Source of the DNA: Hirundichthys speculiger
Lineage: Eukaryota; Chordata; Actinopteri; Beloniformes; Exocoetidae
Reading direction: 5' to 3'
DNA length: 64,000 nucleotides
Assembly (NCBI GenBank): GCA_018398805.1
Contig: JAGFBZ010001279.1
Location: forward strand, 1,780,501-1,844,500
Shown one piece after another: positions 15,771-28,429 of the stretch. Position numbers and translations under genes: made by a program. The notes under the pieces are model-generated. The model was not told the origin of the DNA, searched no databases, and saw only the letters and a program-made list of their open reading frames with translations. Numbering within the stretch: position 1 is the stretch's first letter; each line of letters opens with the position of its first letter.

Positions 15771-17938
15771 ATGATGGCAAAGGTTTGTGTTTTCCCTTTC
15801 ACTCCACGGCTTACGTGATGGTTGTTGTGATGAAGAGTCGGGTGTGAGCTGCCTCGTTCTGTTCCACCAGATCATCTTCTACGAGGAGAGGAACTTTGGA
15901 GGCCATTACTATGAGTGCATGAGCAACTGTGCCGACCTGCACTCCATGTTTGACCACTGCCGCTCCATCAGGGTGGAGAGCGGCATGTTCATGATCTATG
16001 ACCGGGCCGGATTCACGGGGAACCAGTACTTCATGAGGAGGGGAGAGTACTCGGACTACATGGGCATGACCGGCATGAACGACTGCGTGAGGTCCTGTCG
16101 CATCATCCCCTCGGTGAGTCCTTCAGTGGAACGGCGTACATGCTATGCCGCCACTCGTGTACTGCTCAGCAGATATTTGCGGGGTTTTAAGGGATATTTA
16201 GGAGTAATTCAGTAGCCAGGCCCTTCAGTTGAAGACTGACCAAACACCAACTGTATCTCATGTTTCGAGTCTCTCCAGAGGTTACAGAAGAGACTAGAAA
16301 CATGAGACAAGGAACTAGGACATACAAGCTTTCTTGAATTTCATCTCATCATGGAGGTTGGTGGGCGGCGCCTGATCAGGCCCCTGGAGCTGGCCAATCA
16401 TCATGGGCTCCCTGTACTTCTGCTTTTACAAATAATCTCTCAAACTGATTCTATAAGAAACTTCAAGGGCTGAAGACACAAGATATGATTTTCCAAAGAA
16501 TCTTTTTTGGCATATACATTCATAGATATTTTTAGTGATGTCCGCCAAGCAAATAAACGAGTTAAATTGAAGCACTACAGTGTGTTATTGCTCCTGCAAC
16601 CACTATCAACGTATCTGTTTTTCACACAACTTAGGTTTTATCAGTTAAAGATGTATTGAAACTGGCCGCACACATCTGAATGGCATACAACCAGCTTACA
16701 GCATGGCTTAGCCAACTGGAAGGACTGGAAATGGAGGGAAATAACCAATGTGATTTGTCCTCCCGACGGCGGAACCTTCCAGCACACTTAAGGCTGATTA
16801 TTACTTATTTATAACATTCAAAAATGTACAGTAGCAGTGAATAGGGATTATAGAAACATCTGGTGGCACAAACTGCAAACTGCCATCAGTTGAATCATAG
16901 AGGACATGGACAATAGAAAATGTCCACTCACAGTCAGTAGGCAGGTTTGAGACCCTTTTATGCTTGTTTTAAGGAGGTTTTGCCTTTTTTTTTTTTTTTT
17001 TTGATGCACAACTTGGGATTAGAAACCACAGTTATCAGAAAATGCTGAAGCAGTTACCTGATAGACTCCGATGATCCCAGGCTGTTACATCATCGATCAC
17101 ATGGGAAATCAGCTGTAAGAGGTTTACTTAGCCAGTGCTTTCTCTTGTTTCAGACCAAAACCACTGGGTTTGTTTGTCTTCTTCCTTGAAACTATTACAT
17201 GTAGCATTACCGACACATAGCAATACCACTACATGGAGTATTGGTACATAGAGTGGCTTTAAAGTTTAGTTTGGTTAGTGACCACTACTCAGTTTATCAC
17301 AGTGGAAAGCAACCTTTAATAAAGCCTCTGCTGATCACACTACACGCACAGATTTATTCAGTCCAAAACAGCTGATGGAAACAAGCCTGAGACATTTTTC
17401 AGTAATCAATATTTCAAAGGTTTGCCTCAAATTTCCTTGTTTATCTTGTCCCTTACGAGCTACTGTAGCGAAACAGTGGTGTCCAAATGTCTTGATTCAT
17501 GCCATCATTGGATGTAAATTACTTGAGTGGCAATAAAAGCACAGCGATTCTTATTTTAACTTGGCAGAGCTAAAATGAACATACAGTATGAAACGGCTGC
17601 AACCAGTATTAGTGTTTCCACGCAGCTCAGCCCATCAACGATCCTCCTCCTCTGTGCTCTCTTACCAGAGCGTCAGCTTCAGGATGAGGGTGTTTGAGCA
17701 CTTTGACATGGGAGGCGGGATGATGGAGCTGACGGACGACTGCCCCAACCTCATGGACCGCTTCCACCTCTCCAACTTCAACTCCTGCCACGTGATGGAA
17801 GGTCAGTGGTTGCTGTACGAGCATCCCAACTACAGGGGGCGCCACTACTACCTGAGCCCCGGCCAGTACAGGAGCTTCAGAGAATGGAACGGCATTAGCT
17901 CCAGGATCCACTCCATCAAGCGCCTCATGGATCTCTAA
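15771..17938 (+). CDS. gamma-crystallin gene 2, 174 aa
   Basis: Lens fibre structural protein of the beta/gamma superfamily. Exon 1 15771-15782 (MMAK; the second ATG at 15774 would give MAK), exon 2 15871-16113 (81 codons), exon 3 17669-17938. Exon 2 carries Greek keys 1 and 2, from IIFYEERNFGGHYYEC to CVRSCRIIPS; exon 3 carries Greek keys 3 and 4, from FRMRVFEHFDMGGGMMEL to SIKRLMDL. Total length equals the usual gamma-crystallin size. Donors GTTTGT and GTGAGT, acceptors CCACCAG and TTACCAG. Poly(A) signal AATAAA at 18005-18010. Intron 2 is long (1555 bp) compared with genes 4, 5 and 6. The orthologous group within fish gamma-crystallins is not assigned. Downstream spacer 17939-18919 shows no other gene. 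Confidence 0.92.
16114..17668. other. intron 2 of gamma-crystallin gene 2
   Basis: No coding signal. Contains a poly(T) run near 16986 but no repeat I can name. Confidence 0.6.
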
Positions 17939-18919
17939 TCACAGGAAAAAGGAGGAAAAGCCATTCTTTTGAAGCGTCTGCTCTTTAACCTTTTCCACAC
18001 GCTGAATAAAGTAGGGTCAGTGTTTAAGTGTATTTGGTTTTGTTCTTGCTCTCTGCGTCTGCAGGGCCTGTTCTCCAGGGAGGATGTAACGTGGCCTGAC
18101 ATCCTGACTCTCATCAGAGAACTGAATAAAATACTGCAAGCATTGACACTAACCGAGCCAGACTCCAGTGTTATCTGTTGCGAAGCTGTTGCACTTTTTT
18201 TACTAAGTGTACTTTTTGATGACTTATTGATGATTTATAGAATGTATACATTTAAAAATTAAAAGGATAACCTTTGCTTTTACTGTCGAGAGAAAATCTC
18301 AGCTCTACTAAATGGTCTTTTAAACAGAAGTTTTGGCTCTTTCCATCCAACTGCATGGACTTTATCAGCAGACAGAGAATAATAAAGATGTTTATGACAG
18401 TTCTCCGGATATTTAGGATTTTTCTGTTTCAAAAGCCCACGACAGCAAGGGATTTTCAGGACAACTGCTACCTAAATATATTCATTTCAGAGAATATATG
18501 TGTTTATTTGGAGTGTCTCCACCAGAGAGCAGCATTACTACTGAAAATAAGATTAGACAGAAAACCGGCATTTTTGACCTCATCATGTTATATAACAATG
18601 AGAGGTTTCTGTGTTAATAGAAATATGATGATCTGGAAGTAAGACTATGAAGTTTTCCTAGATATGACAAAAACAAACTGAAAATCCCTTGGCATGAGCT
18701 CCATGGATGCTAGACATTTTTCAAATGACTGTCTTTGATAAGAGGTAAAAAAAACAAACACCATTCAGCAGTGATGTCAGACCTATCAGCTCCAACCTGT
18801 CCAAACACACACAGAAAACTCCCAAACATCTCTTCAGGACAACACAGCTGCACAAACGCCAAAGATTCCTGCCTATTACAATATGAATGGCACGTGCAGA
18901 GTCTGCATTTCACATTCAC

Positions 18920-18927
18920 TATATATG
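18920..18927 (+). promoter_or_regulatory. TATA box of gamma-crystallin gene 3
   Basis: TATATATG about 65 bp before the ATG at 18985. The motif ATTTGAATNACAA is not present here; the nearest text, TTACAATATGAATGG at about 18876, has a different order. Confidence 0.55.
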
Positions 18928-18984
18928 TGACAGGTGGGAGTCTTCAAAGAGCTGGCTGGATCACAGGGGGGCAAGGCGGCCACC

Positions 18985-21839
18985 ATGGGGAAGGTACACA
19001 CTGAGTTCATATGTTATTGCTGTGGGGGAAAAAAAAGCCTGTATATATACAAATTCAAATGAAAGCTGTTGCTGTATGTCAAATGAAAAATGTATTATCT
19101 TCACTTTAAGATAATCTTCTACGAGGACAAGAACTTCACTGGGCAGCATTTTGAGTGCTCCAATGATTGTACAGACCTACTGAACCGACTCAGGCGCTGC
19201 AACTCCATCAGGGTTCAGAGCGGCTGCTTTATGATCTACGAGAAACCCAACTACAGTGGAAACCAGTACTACCTGAGCAAAGGGGAATATCCTGACTTTC
19301 ATCACTGGACGGGGGTCGACGACTCAGTCAGCTCCTGCCGCCACATCCCCATGGTGAGCCGTATGTGGGCAAAGCCAATTCAATGATATCTATATTTGGT
19401 TTTGAGCAGCAGTTTTCGGAAAACCACTGGTTGTTCTCGTATAAGGTAAATAAACAGAAACACTTTGTGATGCTAGGAGGCTATTTCAAGTCTCATGAAA
19501 CAGACTACTTTGCCAACAGTACAAGAGAAATAGCTAGATTTTTATTCATTTGGGTGGCCAGAAAAATCCTTTGGCATCGGAGAAAATCTTAGATGTTTGG
19601 AGAAATCGGTGTTTAGTTCTGTGGTAATATATTGGGACAATTTATTAATGTATTCTTCTCCAGAAGACCTGACACTTTCTTTCCATTTAATGCAACTAAT
19701 TCCAAATTTTCACCACGTATTTATTTAATTTTGTCTGCTTTGTGATATTTGTCACTAAGGATCCCAAAAATGGCCAAAACGTAGAGCCATTTAAAGCCAC
19801 TCTATGTAGTAATGCCACTTCTGACCACATGGGATCATTTAGCCCTGCTGTGTTGTTAAAAGAGACACTCACAATACTGTGCTAATTAAGGGTGTAACCC
19901 GGGGTGTCTTGTCATACCACTTTAGTGCCCCGTGAGTGCACTTTGCGGTGTCTTATGCCAGGGACCGACACGTGAAATATTTCTTGTGATATGCTGCAGT
20001 CATGTGGTTGGATGGGGTGTTGCAACATACAATAACTTTAATGTGCACTTCAAAGAGTTACAAACTAAAGGCCTTGTAATACTTCTCCGACTCCTTAACT
20101 CACGCAGTTGTATTGATGGAGACGTGGACCTTTCGGAGTTTCTCCGTAGCTTGGTGAGTGTTGCAAAGCAATTCACCGCCAGAACAATAGGGGGCGTGAT
20201 GTTTTTCCGAGGGCCAGCCGATAACGGCAGCATTATCTTTTTCTATACTATCCCATGACATGAGGTCATGGATTGTTTATTTGCATCCCGGCTGCCACAC
20301 AATGACGCACACGGTCGGAGAATGTCGACCGGCAGAGAGCGACTACTAATGGAGCTGATCAGCATTGAGCAGAAATGACTTTTGTTGCAAGTGGTGAGAC
20401 GAGACTGAAAGAGCATGTACGCCGAGGCAGAGGACTGGTGAATATTCAGCTCCAGTTTGAGGTCTGAGGGAAATGGACAAAGAGATGCACTTCAGATATT
20501 AAATATTGAATATGAAATATGGTGGTGTCATGGTGGCTGTTACATGGGGAAACCGGAGTGATGATTCCAGAAATGATGTAGGTAGCGGACCAAATCTGAG
20601 GCTGGCGCTATCTGTAGCGTCTCCGTCGTTTTCAATGGTTCGTTAAAAAATTGGGGATGGAGAGGACATGTGACATCGGAGAGAGCTTTGCGTTGTCTGC
20701 GTACGGAGAAGTATATATCCGCCTTAAGTTACTGTTTCTGGTGACAACAGAGACATTTGAAATTCAAACAGTCAAATGCAAGCCAGTTTTTGAAAAGACT
20801 GAAAGTCCATGAAGTATGTTTCTTTGTGTTGCGAATAAGTTAGAGGGTATAGAGCAGGGGTGTCACATCCCAGTCCTCGAGGGCCGCTGTCCTACACATC
20901 TTAGATATTTTCCAGCTGCAGCACACCTGATTCTAATGAATGGATCACCATAGGCTTGTCATCCAGGTCCGCTCAGGTCCGTTAACGACCCGTTCATTTG
21001 GATCAGGTGCGCTGAAGCGGGGAAACATCTAAAATATGCAGGACAGCGGCCCTCGAGGACTGGAGTTTAACACCCCTGGTATAGAGCAACAAGTTGGCAG
21101 CCACATTTGGCTACAGACAGTTGTAATAAACAGACTCGTGGTCACTATCCAAATCTAAACATGGAGGGAGAAGCCTCAAACAAAACTACCGGTACTGATT
21201 TTGGAGCACTGGCCATGTTTTGTCTAGAAACAGAAAGTTTTGATCATGTGTGGACAGAAACCGTTTTCATAAAACTGCCTCAAATTACCTTAAAAAATGT
21301 CAGTTCTCTCTTTAGTACTGTTTCTTTACATGAACAATGATAGTTTAGAGTCCAACCACTTGACTAACTGCATCCCTAAAGCCACACTTGTAGCAAAGTA
21401 GCTCTAGCTAACACACACAGTCCATTTTAATACAGTTACACACTAAATAAGTACCATTAAACCAAAAAAAAAAAAACATTATATCATTATCTAATGTTAA
21501 GCAATGGCTCTGTCTCTTTCTGAGGACACACCATATTAAATTAAGGTCTCTTTAATCCCAATCCAGGAACCTGGCTCATTCAGCATGCGTCTGTTCGAGC
21601 GGATCGAGTTTGGCGGCCAGATGATGGACCTGATGGAGGACTGTCCCTGCGTCATGGAGCGCTTCCACATCAATGACATCTTTTCCTGCAATGTGAGGGA
21701 CGGCAACTGGCTCTTCTATGAGCACCCCAATTACCGTGGCAGGATGTACCTGATTAGGCCTGGAGAGTACAAGAGGTTCAGTGAGTGGGGTGGCAGGAGC
21801 GCCAGGGTTGGCTCCATCAAACGCATCATGGACTACTGA
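18985..21839 (+). CDS. gamma-crystallin gene 3, 174 aa
   Basis: Exon 1 18985-18993 (MGK, strong GCCACCATGG context), exon 2 19111-19353 (81 codons), exon 3 21567-21839. N-domain runs from [16 protein letters not shown] to SSCRHIPM, C-domain from [18 protein letters not shown] to SIKRIMDY, so both Greek-key pairs are complete. The exon 2 acceptor is TTTAAG, an AAG rather than CAG site. Intron 2 is 2.2 kb and holds a MITE-A copy (20855-21078). Poly(A) signal AATAAA at 22081-22086. Lens structural protein by family; exact fish orthologue not assigned. Confidence 0.92.
20855..21078. mobile_element. hAT-type MITE, family A copy 1
   Basis: 224 bp with inverted ends CAGGGGTG...CACCCCTG and inner inverted text (TCCTCGAGGGCC / GGCCCTCGAGGA). 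Perfect 8-bp target duplication GTATAGAG at 20847-20854 and 21079-21086. It is in intron 2 of gene 3. Nearly identical to copy 3. Confidence 0.9.
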
Positions 21840-22365
21840 CTGGCTCTGGAGGATCAAAAACGGCCTGCAAGGCTACATAAATCACCAAAACCCAGAGATC
21901 TCCTGGTTTTTGGTTAATATTGGAAAAGCTTTGAAAATCTGTGTCCTGAAAATTCTTTTAAATATCAATCAGAATAGTACCTGATGTTTTGGAAAGAGAG
22001 GCTCGTAGAAACGCAAATCAAAAGCTCATTCAAGAACAACCCTTTGCTGGGCCTCTTTTTGATCGCACACTCATCATTATAATAAAACAAGTGCAAAAAA
22101 AAAAGAGTCTTCTCAATCCAGTGAATTGTGAGGAAGACCTCAGACCATGAGGTCTGACCATCAGACCATCAGTTTTATCTTGTTGACACTGTTCAGGACG
22201 CCGTTTGTTGTTCAGCAGCATTTTCGGGAGGAAATTTTGATGAATGTAGTGGGGGGGAAAAAAAAAAAACAATGACCCATCAAGCAATAACAGTCATCTA
22301 TAGATAAACAGAATTGGGGCAGCCACACACACCCAACCCTGATCCAACATTACTCTGTGGGATAT

Positions 22366-22443
22366 ATTTGAATGACAATACTTAATGCTGTGCAATCATG
22401 CAGCTCCCCATTCTTTTTCTTTTTTTTTTTTTTTTTTATAAAG
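22366..22443 (+). promoter_or_regulatory. promoter of gamma-crystallin gene 4
   Basis: Shared motif ATTTGAATGACAA at 22366-22378, a TGCTGTGCAATCATGCAG MARE-like stretch at about 22387-22403, then a 17-21 bp poly(T) and TATAAAG at 22437-22443, 61 bp before the ATG. Confidence 0.6.
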
Positions 22444-22503
22444 CACAGTAGGTTGGCTCAGAGAAAGCACTGAACAGTGATACAGTCTGAAGCCAGAGTA
22501 ACC

Positions 22504-23241
22504 ATGGGAAAGGTACGGAGAACAGACTCTTGAGATTTTCCTCATGCTTGCTGCAGCCTTGCATTTGCCGCATCTCTGCGTGTGCTGCTTCCACAGATCA
22601 TATTTTACGAAGACAGAAACTTCCTGGGGCGCGCCCATGAGTGCGTCAGCGACTGCGCCGACCTTCACTCCTACTTCGACAGATGCAACTCCATCAGGGT
22701 GGAGAGTGGCTGCTTCATGGTGTACGAGAGGCCCAACTATATGGGTAACCAGTACTACCTGAGGAGAGGGGACTATTCTGACAACCAGCATGCGATTGGT
22801 ATCAGCGACTGTGTCAGATCATGCCGTCTGATCCCTCAGGTAGGCCATAGGCCTTGATTTGAGAAGTGTTTTACATATGTGGCTTTTTTTTCTCAACTTA
22901 CGAGAGAATTGTCCCACCTATGAGCAGATAATAGAGATAATAACAAGAATCTCACCCGATGTCAGCACAAAGGCTCCTACAGGTTGAGGCTCTACGAGCA
23001 CTTCGACTTGACCGGCCAGATGCACGAACTGGTGGACGACTGTCCAAACCTCCAGGAGAAGCTCAACACGTCCGACTTCAACTCCTGCAACGTGGTGGAC
23101 GGCCACTGGCTGCTGTACGAACAGCCCAACTACAAGGGCAGGGTGTACTACCTGAGGCCCGGCGAGTACCGCAGATACAGCAACTGGGGAGGTGTCAGCC
23201 CGAGGATCGGCTCTATTAGAAGAATCACAGACTTCAACTAG
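22504..23241 (+). CDS. gamma-crystallin gene 4, 175 aa
   Basis: Exon 1 22504-22512 (MGK), exon 2 22597-22839 (81 codons), exon 3 22966-23241. N-domain from [16 protein letters not shown] to [11 protein letters not shown]-domain from [18 protein letters not shown] to SIRRITDFN. Compact introns (84 and 126 bp). Exon 3 acceptor GATGTCAG is pyrimidine-poor, chosen because it restores the standard [11 protein letters not shown] start. Poly(A) signal AATAAA at 23283-23288. Its C-domain resembles gene 2 (EHFD, DDCPNL, SNFNSC-type blocks), suggesting these two are close paralogues. Confidence 0.92.
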
Positions 23242-23288
23242 AGCTGATGAATATTTCCTCAAGTTTAATTATCTCTCTCTACAATAAA

Positions 23289-24940
23289 TATTGACTAACT
23301 GGTAAAACATTCATCTTTTATTGTGTGTTTGGGACAATATAATTTCAGTATCACTATTATACAGAAATACCCACTTAAAAAGCAGCTATGGGCTAAAAAA
23401 AAACATACCCAACAATAGCTTCTGGTTAGCTTGTGTACTGAAGTTTAATCCCCTTTATGCTGCATCTTACCATACCAAATGATGCCAGATTTATCCTCTC
23501 CCAGTTTGTCCCCCTGATGGGATTAGATGGCCTTTGCAGTGGTGGACTTTATCCATACAGTCAGTGTTAAACACTATAGAGAGTAAACTGACCAGTGTGG
23601 AACAGGAAATTGGTTCTACATAGACCCAACAGAAAATGACAGAGCATGAAGTGCAGAGATAAAAAGCAGGAATCATCTGGTAAAGAAGGAAACACAGAAA
23701 CATGTCAACAACTACGTTATATAAGCACATAGATACAGATTTCCCAACACATGACAATGTTTTGCACACCTATATATGATTCCAGTCATACACGTTCTGG
23801 ACGTAATTGCCCTGACGTTCTCGAAATGTATGACGGTGGTTTTTGACAAATTAATTTTTGGGGGGTCAAATAGATGTCGTCCGTAACAAAAGAACTTCAG
23901 TAATAGCTATTCCATACAACTTTATAACAATCATGAAATCTTCAAGCGCATGAACTAAATTTGTATTTCAGATTTTCAAGGTTTTCTTATTCAAAATCTT
24001 ACAGGTGTGTGTCGAAATAACAGGGGGGGGGTGAACGCAGCTTAACCCCCTCAGTCTCTACAGAAGCTGAGCTGATAGGTGGAAGCTGGAGAGGAGGTGG
24101 GATTTTAAAAGCAGCAGCAAGCTTGGCGGGTGAGAGATGTCACAAGGCATGTGAGAGGCCAGTACCTCTCGCTCCTTAAACAGACCTACGGACGAGATGG
24201 ACTAAGCTATGTGGAAGGGTGAGAGCAAGTACAAAACAGTTGCTGAGGGTGTCTTCCTGAGATAGCTCCCAAGGGTTTGCTTCATTATTGAGCTCAAACG
24301 GGTACTTAAAGCTTCCAGATTCACCATGACACCAGGAAAGATGGTTTCTTGGATACACCACGACTCACAGGGCACCTTTGTTGGGCACTGAGGTCATGAA
24401 ACAAAATAATAAACACAACGAGATACTGCATATTTGGTCCTCTCAGAGGACAAGTCTTCAAAAAAGTCTAATACACGTGTGAAACAATCAAGGAAACTGG
24501 TTCAAAACTGCCATGATGCTGAATAAAATAGCTGAATCTTGGGGTAAATGCTGGTAAGAGTTAATACCTCAATAACACCCTGAAAAAAAATCCTGATAAA
24601 ATCTTTATGTCCAGATAACTGACCAGCAGCGTGTGTACGTCCACTTATTTGCATTCAGGGAGGTTGCTCAGGAAGACCCACAGGGAGAGTGAATAGCTTC
24701 CTGCTCCGTTACGCAACATATTTAATGCCAAAGGGCTTTTCCATGTTGTTCTGCAGCCATTGTCCCCTGGACGTGTGGATACTATACTAGTCTTTTCCTT
24801 TGTCCATGCATGTCAAAACACCAAACCAAGTTAATTATTTATCCTTTTTTTCAACTACAAATCCATATTTCTGACCCAATGTTGTGCTCTAACAAAAAGC
24901 TAAACATGTGCCAGTAGCCTTTAGTTATTACTAAGAGAGA
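23289..24940. other. intergenic between crystallin genes 4 and 5
   Basis: No gene seen. 24096-24200 resembles 49500-49620 (shared blocks such as AAAAGCAG.. and CAAGGCATG.GAGA, then TACCTCT), so it is probably a dispersed repeat of unknown family. A G run lies at 24021-24030. Confidence 0.5.
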
Positions 24941-24984
24941 ATTTGAATAACAATGCTTTGTTTGTGAAGAGGTAGTATAAAAAG
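24941..24984 (+). promoter_or_regulatory. promoter of gamma-crystallin gene 5 with OCT-SOX-like motif
   Basis: ATTTGAATAACAATG at 24941-24955 contains the SOX consensus AACAATG. TATAAAAAG at 24976-24984, ATG at 25020. Confidence 0.7.
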
Positions 24985-25019
24985 CACTGAAAACATGGGG
25001 AATCTCTCCAACGGAGACC

Positions 25020-25898
25020 ATGGGGAAGGTAAGTACTGTTTGCCCTCTCAGCTCACATTCAGTGAAAGTTGCACTAAAGCCTGTTTGTGCTGCCAGTATG
25101 TTTTATTTTAACACGGAGCTCGACTCTTTGATGAAGGTCGCGCCAAAGGCTGTCAGCACTCCTAGAATATGTGATCTTTAACGCGGAACTCAACTCTTTG
25201 TTTCTTTTTGAAGAGAACAAACAAGCAAAAACAATCAACCGTCTCTTAACGTTCCCGTATTTTCCACCAGATTATCTTTTACGAGGACAAGAACTTCCAG
25301 GGCCGGAGCTATGAGTGCAGCAATGACTGCACGGACCTTCACTCGTACTTCAGCCGCTGCAACTCCATCCGGGTGGAGAGTGGCTGCTTCATGATCTACG
25401 AGCGACCCAACTTCATGGGCCACCAGTACTTCATGAGGAGGGGCGAGTATCCCGACTACCAGAGGTGGATGGGTTTCAGCAGCTGCATCCGCTCATGCCG
25501 AATGATTCCAGTGGTGAGAAAGACGCCGCACCGGCAGATACGGACCAGGGCTGTGCCCTTACTGATTTGACATACCTGTTTGCTCATCGGATATGTGAAC
25601 CCTTGTTGCTCCTTGTCTTCCACAGTACCGAGGCTCCTACAGATTGCGAATCTATGAAAAGCCCGACTTCAGCGGTCACATGATGGAGTTCATGGATGAC
25701 TGTCCCTGTGTGTCTGATCGTTTCCATCACCGCCATGTCTACTCTTGTAATGTTATGAATGGCTACTGGATCTTTTATGAGTACCCTAACTACCGAGGCA
25801 GACAGTACTTCCTCAGATCTGGGGAGTACAGGAGGTACCGCGACTGGTGCGCCACCTGCGCTATCGTCGGATCCTTCAGGAGGGTTACCGAATTTTAG
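25020..25898 (+). CDS. gamma-crystallin gene 5, 174 aa
   Basis: Exon 1 25020-25028 (MGK), exon 2 25271-25513 (81 codons), exon 3 25626-25898. N-domain from [16 protein letters not shown] to [11 protein letters not shown]-domain from [18 protein letters not shown] to GSFRRVTEF. The C-domain end (CATCA..GSFRR.TEF) matches gene 1 and differs from genes 2 to 4. Intron 1 contains a short imperfect tandem duplication (25112-25135 against 25180-25204). Poly(A) signal AATAAA at 26013-26018. Confidence 0.93.
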
Positions 25899-26018
25899 CC
25901 ATGAGGCCAAACCTTGCTGTAAATATCAAATCTTTTATTTATTAAAGATGTTGAATTTTTACCCTGCTCTGTGAGGATTTTTTCATTGATTTGTTCCAGA
26001 TGTTTTGAAATGAATAAA

Positions 26019-28294
26019 GGAGAGTGGTTTAATTGGCTCAGGGATGTAAAGCATGGCCTGTACGATACATACAACCGTAAATCCCATATATTCCCATATC
26101 CCATATTTCCTCTTAGCTACATGGCTGATAACTTGGTGAAGTGATTATGAAATATTTCTTATCTGACAAACTTTAACTAAAACGAAGACAGTCACAGAGC
26201 CACTGTCAAACAAGTTTTGCCATTTATTTCACATCTATTGTAACAGCAGTTAAACCCAGTTGTAACAATAAATATATCGCATTGTCATATTAAGCCCTTT
26301 AGAAAAATGATTGTCACAACTGCAGGCTGCTACCTTAATCCAAGACATGATTGTTTGGTTCAGTTTATTTGTTCACATATTCACAGGAATGTTTAAAAAG
26401 CTTTGTGCAGATTTGGATAAAACCTTTTACCAGAAGTAGGACACGGTCCAACTCAGTGGTGATTGACATTTGAAGCCAATCTGGAGATGGATACAAGATT
26501 TGTTTCCTTTCTCTTTCTTATTTCTGGGCCGCCGTAGTTCCATCTATAAAGATGCAAGTTCTCTTCAAAATAAAGTGAGATGAAAGCAGTCTGTTTCATT
26601 CATGGGTGATTTTTCTGTGCTCTGCGATGACCCACACACTGTTCACTGTGACCCAAAACGCCTTTCATTATCTGTTCACATACAGTCCATCACCAGGTTA
26701 CAAGTTTTCCTACTGAAGAAATGACTGAGGAAATCAGCAATGTCAATACGCAATAGAATATTATTTTATATTTATATTTTGAGACTGGAAATTCCTGTCT
26801 TTGCCATATATGTGTTAATCAAATGACTTTAATATAAAGATAGTGTATTGAGTTTTTTGTTATTTTCAACCTGCTGGATTCCTAATGACTTCAGGCAAAA
26901 GAGATAAAAAAAAAAACACCTTTCATCTTATTTCATCTATTATTTTTGCTTTCTTTTAATGAGGGCTCTTATCAAACTCGGTCTAGTGATTGGATTACGC
27001 TGCAGGTGCCAGCTGTTTTTACTGAACTTGGAAAATCCAGTTTTTCATATTGTGCACCTGCAACTTGAAATAGCATGCAGAACTATTTAAAGCTATCATC
27101 ATTTTTATCCATAGGGCAATTTAAATCTTTAACTGCATCACATTTTACTTCTAGCTGTTCCTGTTTTACCTGATTATTGTTTCTACATTTTACCTAAATT
27201 TAAATTTCATTTTAATTATTAATGTTTTTATTTATTGTTTTACATTTTAATTGTAATTTTATTATATTTTTTAAATTCTTGTCATCACTTTTATGTAAGT
27301 TTCTCTTTGGCTTTTTTTGTGTCTAAGTGCCCTTATTTTTATTTTTGTTGTTCACGCGGCTGCATTGTAAATGAGGTCTCTACCTCAATGTATCTCCGAG
27401 TTTAAATAAAGGTAATAATAATAATTTTTGATCATTTCACTTTGTTCCTTTTAATCAATATTAACACTCAAAATTCAATCAAAATTATTATCCAGTTGGA
27501 AGCTGTTTAATCTCAGCAACAAACTAACAAAAAAAAACAAAATCAGACATTTGATGGAAACGTTATTTCCCTAATGTGATTGTTTCATTGTTTCAGTCAT
27601 CTGCTAAAATTAATCTGCGTTCTTTTTTAGTCTGTTTAATGCACGATTAGTTTGTAGAGCTGCTGCTTCTTTCACTTGATTACATCTTATTTTTAATCCT
27701 TTCTTTCATACATATATGAAAGAATTTGTATTAGATCTTTTTTCCTCTGGGTTAAAATCAGGTTCCAGATGTAACTGATGGCACATGAAAAATATGTGCA
27801 TCTTTACAAATAGTGGTTATATCCTCTAATACCAGTCCACTTCTTTATTCTTTATATTCTTTAAAATTTCACCCAGCACTCACTTATAGGACCTTTTATT
27901 TTTGTCCCAAATCAGCAAAGAAATGAACCAAACATGTATCTTGGCTTTTAAATGAAATCAGTTTGCATTAGACAGTACAGCATAAGACTTTTTTTTTTTT
28001 TTCCAAAAATAATTTGTTTTCAGTGGGGGGTGACTAAAAATGCAGATAATTCTTTATAGCAGCTAATAATTACTAACCGTTCTGGGTCCATCATGGATTT
28101 GTCTGAAATATGGCCTGGTGTCACGCTCTTTCCATCGCTTGTGATCTGACCACATGCAGAGAACCTTCTGACTGAGAATGGAGCACATGCACATCTTTTG
28201 CTTATAATGGACAATGCAGATGACTGATGCCAGAAATGTATGGACGGAGAGTCATTGTTACACATTTATAGGCCCCATTCAGCAAAAGTCATAC
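26019..28294. other. AT-rich intergenic region between crystallin genes 5 and 6
   Basis: No gene seen. 27330-27430 has the text GCTGCATTGTAAATGAGG and AAATAAAGGTAATAATAATAA, typical of a fish LINE 3' end. The rest is AT-rich unique-looking DNA. Confidence 0.5.
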
Positions 28295-28360
28295 TGCTAA
28301 TTCATCAGCTTTGCGCATTTGAATAACAACACATCATGGCCCCTGGGACTTTGTATAAAA
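28295..28360 (+). promoter_or_regulatory. promoter of gamma-crystallin gene 6
   Basis: MARE-like TGCTAATTCATCAGC at 28295-28309, then ATTTGAATAACAA at 28317-28329, then TATAAAA at 28354-28360, with ATG at 28430. The most compact and complete of the promoters in this window. Confidence 0.7.
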
Positions 28361-28429
28361 AGGCCATGGAATAGTGCAGTAGGCAGAGCAAGTTGAACCA
28401 TCCACAGGTGAACAACCAAAAACATCATC

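Noticed and set aside
18274..18642. 122-codon frame downstream of crystallin gene 2
   Set aside because: AT-rich, no domain, no promoter or splice context; looks like chance.
22396..22791. 131-codon - strand frame over crystallin gene 4, and similar antisense frames over genes 2, 3, 5 and 6
   Set aside because: Shadows of the crystallin exons on the other strand.
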